Shown: positions 63,751 to 64,000 of the stretch, in pieces
Position numbering within the stretch: position 1 is the first letter of the stretch
How the letters are laid out: every line of letters begins with the position of its first letter
Assembly (NCBI GenBank): GCA_902785575.1
Contig: CACZZF010000011.1
Span: 1-64,000, forward strand
Length of the DNA stretch: 64,000 nucleotides
Origin: an uncultured Bacteroidia bacterium
Lineage (GTDB): Bacteria > Bacteroidota > Bacteroidia > Bacteroidales > UBA932
Direction: 5' to 3'
The notes under the pieces: generated by a model
The model's database searches: none
What the model was told of the DNA's origin: nothing
The model's input: only the letters and a program-made list of their open reading frames with translations
Program-made: the position numbers and the translations under genes

Positions 63751-63758
63751 CAAATATA
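63751..63758 (-). promoter_or_regulatory. -7 box of the CNNM/CBS gene
   Basis: Minus-strand TATATTTG, 17 bases before the ATG at 63733, in the 34-base gap behind the TonB-dependent receptor gene. No good -33 box. Confidence 0.35.
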
Positions 63759-63767
63759 GCACAATAT

Positions 63768-64000
63768 TTAGAATTTCAGACTGATGCTGCCCATGATTGT
63801 CCTGCCTGCCATCGGAATGAAGCCGATCTGGTAATAACGATTGGAATCGGGATGGCCGTAACCTTCAAGAATTGAGGAATACACCCACCCGCTGGTGGCC
63901 TTCCTGGCATTGAATATATTCCCGACATTGAGTCCTACCACAGCCTCCTGGATAAGTAGTTTAGGAAGTCTCAGTGTATAAGAGAGATTGATGTCGGAAA
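63768..64000 (-). CDS. TonB-dependent receptor, C-terminal end (partial)
   Basis: The last 77 codons of a protein whose start lies beyond the right edge. Translated from the minus strand, the visible text has SYTLRLPKLLIQEAVVGLNV, a NIFNARK segment, GWVYSSILEGYGHPDSNRYY and a final barrel strand GSISLKF with a C-terminal Phe. This is the usual end of TonB-dependent outer-membrane receptors, where the last strand contains a Tyr/Gly/Arg phrase and a terminal aromatic. The substrate is unknown. Confidence 0.85.
   Translation of the reverse strand, partial: SDINLSYTLRLPKLLIQEAVVGLNVGNIFNARKATSGWVYSSILEGYGHPDSNRYYQIGFIPMAGRTIMGSISLKF

Overview
The window is a gene-dense chromosomal segment of a Bacteroidota bacterium, most likely order Bacteroidales. 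Reasons: promoters of the form TTG-N19..21-TAnnTTTG with no Shine-Dalgarno sites; a Rho with a very long disordered N/Q-rich insert; a TamL-type BamA-family lipoprotein; a PorT-like barrel; a Big_5 lipoprotein; a GIN-domain (DUF2807) protein; DUF3467; a TonB-dependent receptor ending in Phe; and a PPi-type phosphofructokinase. Base composition looks close to 50% G+C in genes and strongly A+T-rich between them. I see no rRNA, tRNA, insertion sequence, prophage or CRISPR array. Most of the window is core genome.

Layout. 1-475: A+T-rich intergenic DNA with TGTGACA repeats and the mnmE terminator. 476-9302: mnmE (-), carAB (+) and rho plus a glycosyltransferase (-). 9364-13312: divergent lptD-like (-) and cell-wall amidase (+). 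13548-17079: dnaA, pepD, rpe (+). 17076-21749: birA (-), then rsfS-ftsH-cdsA-psd (+). 21742-30948: a tightly packed minus-strand operon ligA, yihY, spoT/rsh, Big_5 lipoprotein, barrel protein, ispG. 31065-37544: PPi-phosphofructokinase (+) converging on trmH, an unusual receiver/PEP-synthase-like fusion and an alpha-amylase (-). 37604-43902: tamL (+), rlmD and fprA (-), rarA (+). 43903-44299: a non-coding hairpin-rich island. 44300-47737: a minus-strand operon of acyltransferase, Na/Ca antiporter and a probable cysteate synthase. 47765-49000: queA (-). 49493-52163: XRE regulator, pyrD, cinA (+). 52241-60308: a minus-strand operon valS, thioesterase, tatA, tatC, ABC-F, DUF2807 and dipeptidase. 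60396-62652: DUF3467, kdsC-like, maf and an alpha/beta hydrolase (+). 62657-64000: a CNNM/CBS protein and the 3' end of a TonB-dependent receptor (-).

Special interest. (1) The 'threonine synthase-like' gene at 44300 looks like cysteate synthase, the first committed step to sulfonolipids, and shares an operon with an acyltransferase. (2) The 978-residue protein at 33844 joins two receiver-like domains to a PPDK/PEP-synthase ATP-binding domain and a C-terminal domain I do not recognise, without the usual phosphohistidine and PEP domains. (3) The island at 43903-44299 can fold into a closed three-arm structure. (4) Rho carries a roughly 200-residue disordered segment with three KRGR basic motifs. 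(5) Near-identical palindromes with a TTGATTAT(C/T)AA core lie upstream of dnaA and rarA and downstream of mnmE.

Start codons were moved from the longest possible frame where family N-termini, neighbour overlap or promoter position argued for it. All functional calls rest on reading motifs by eye; no database search was run.
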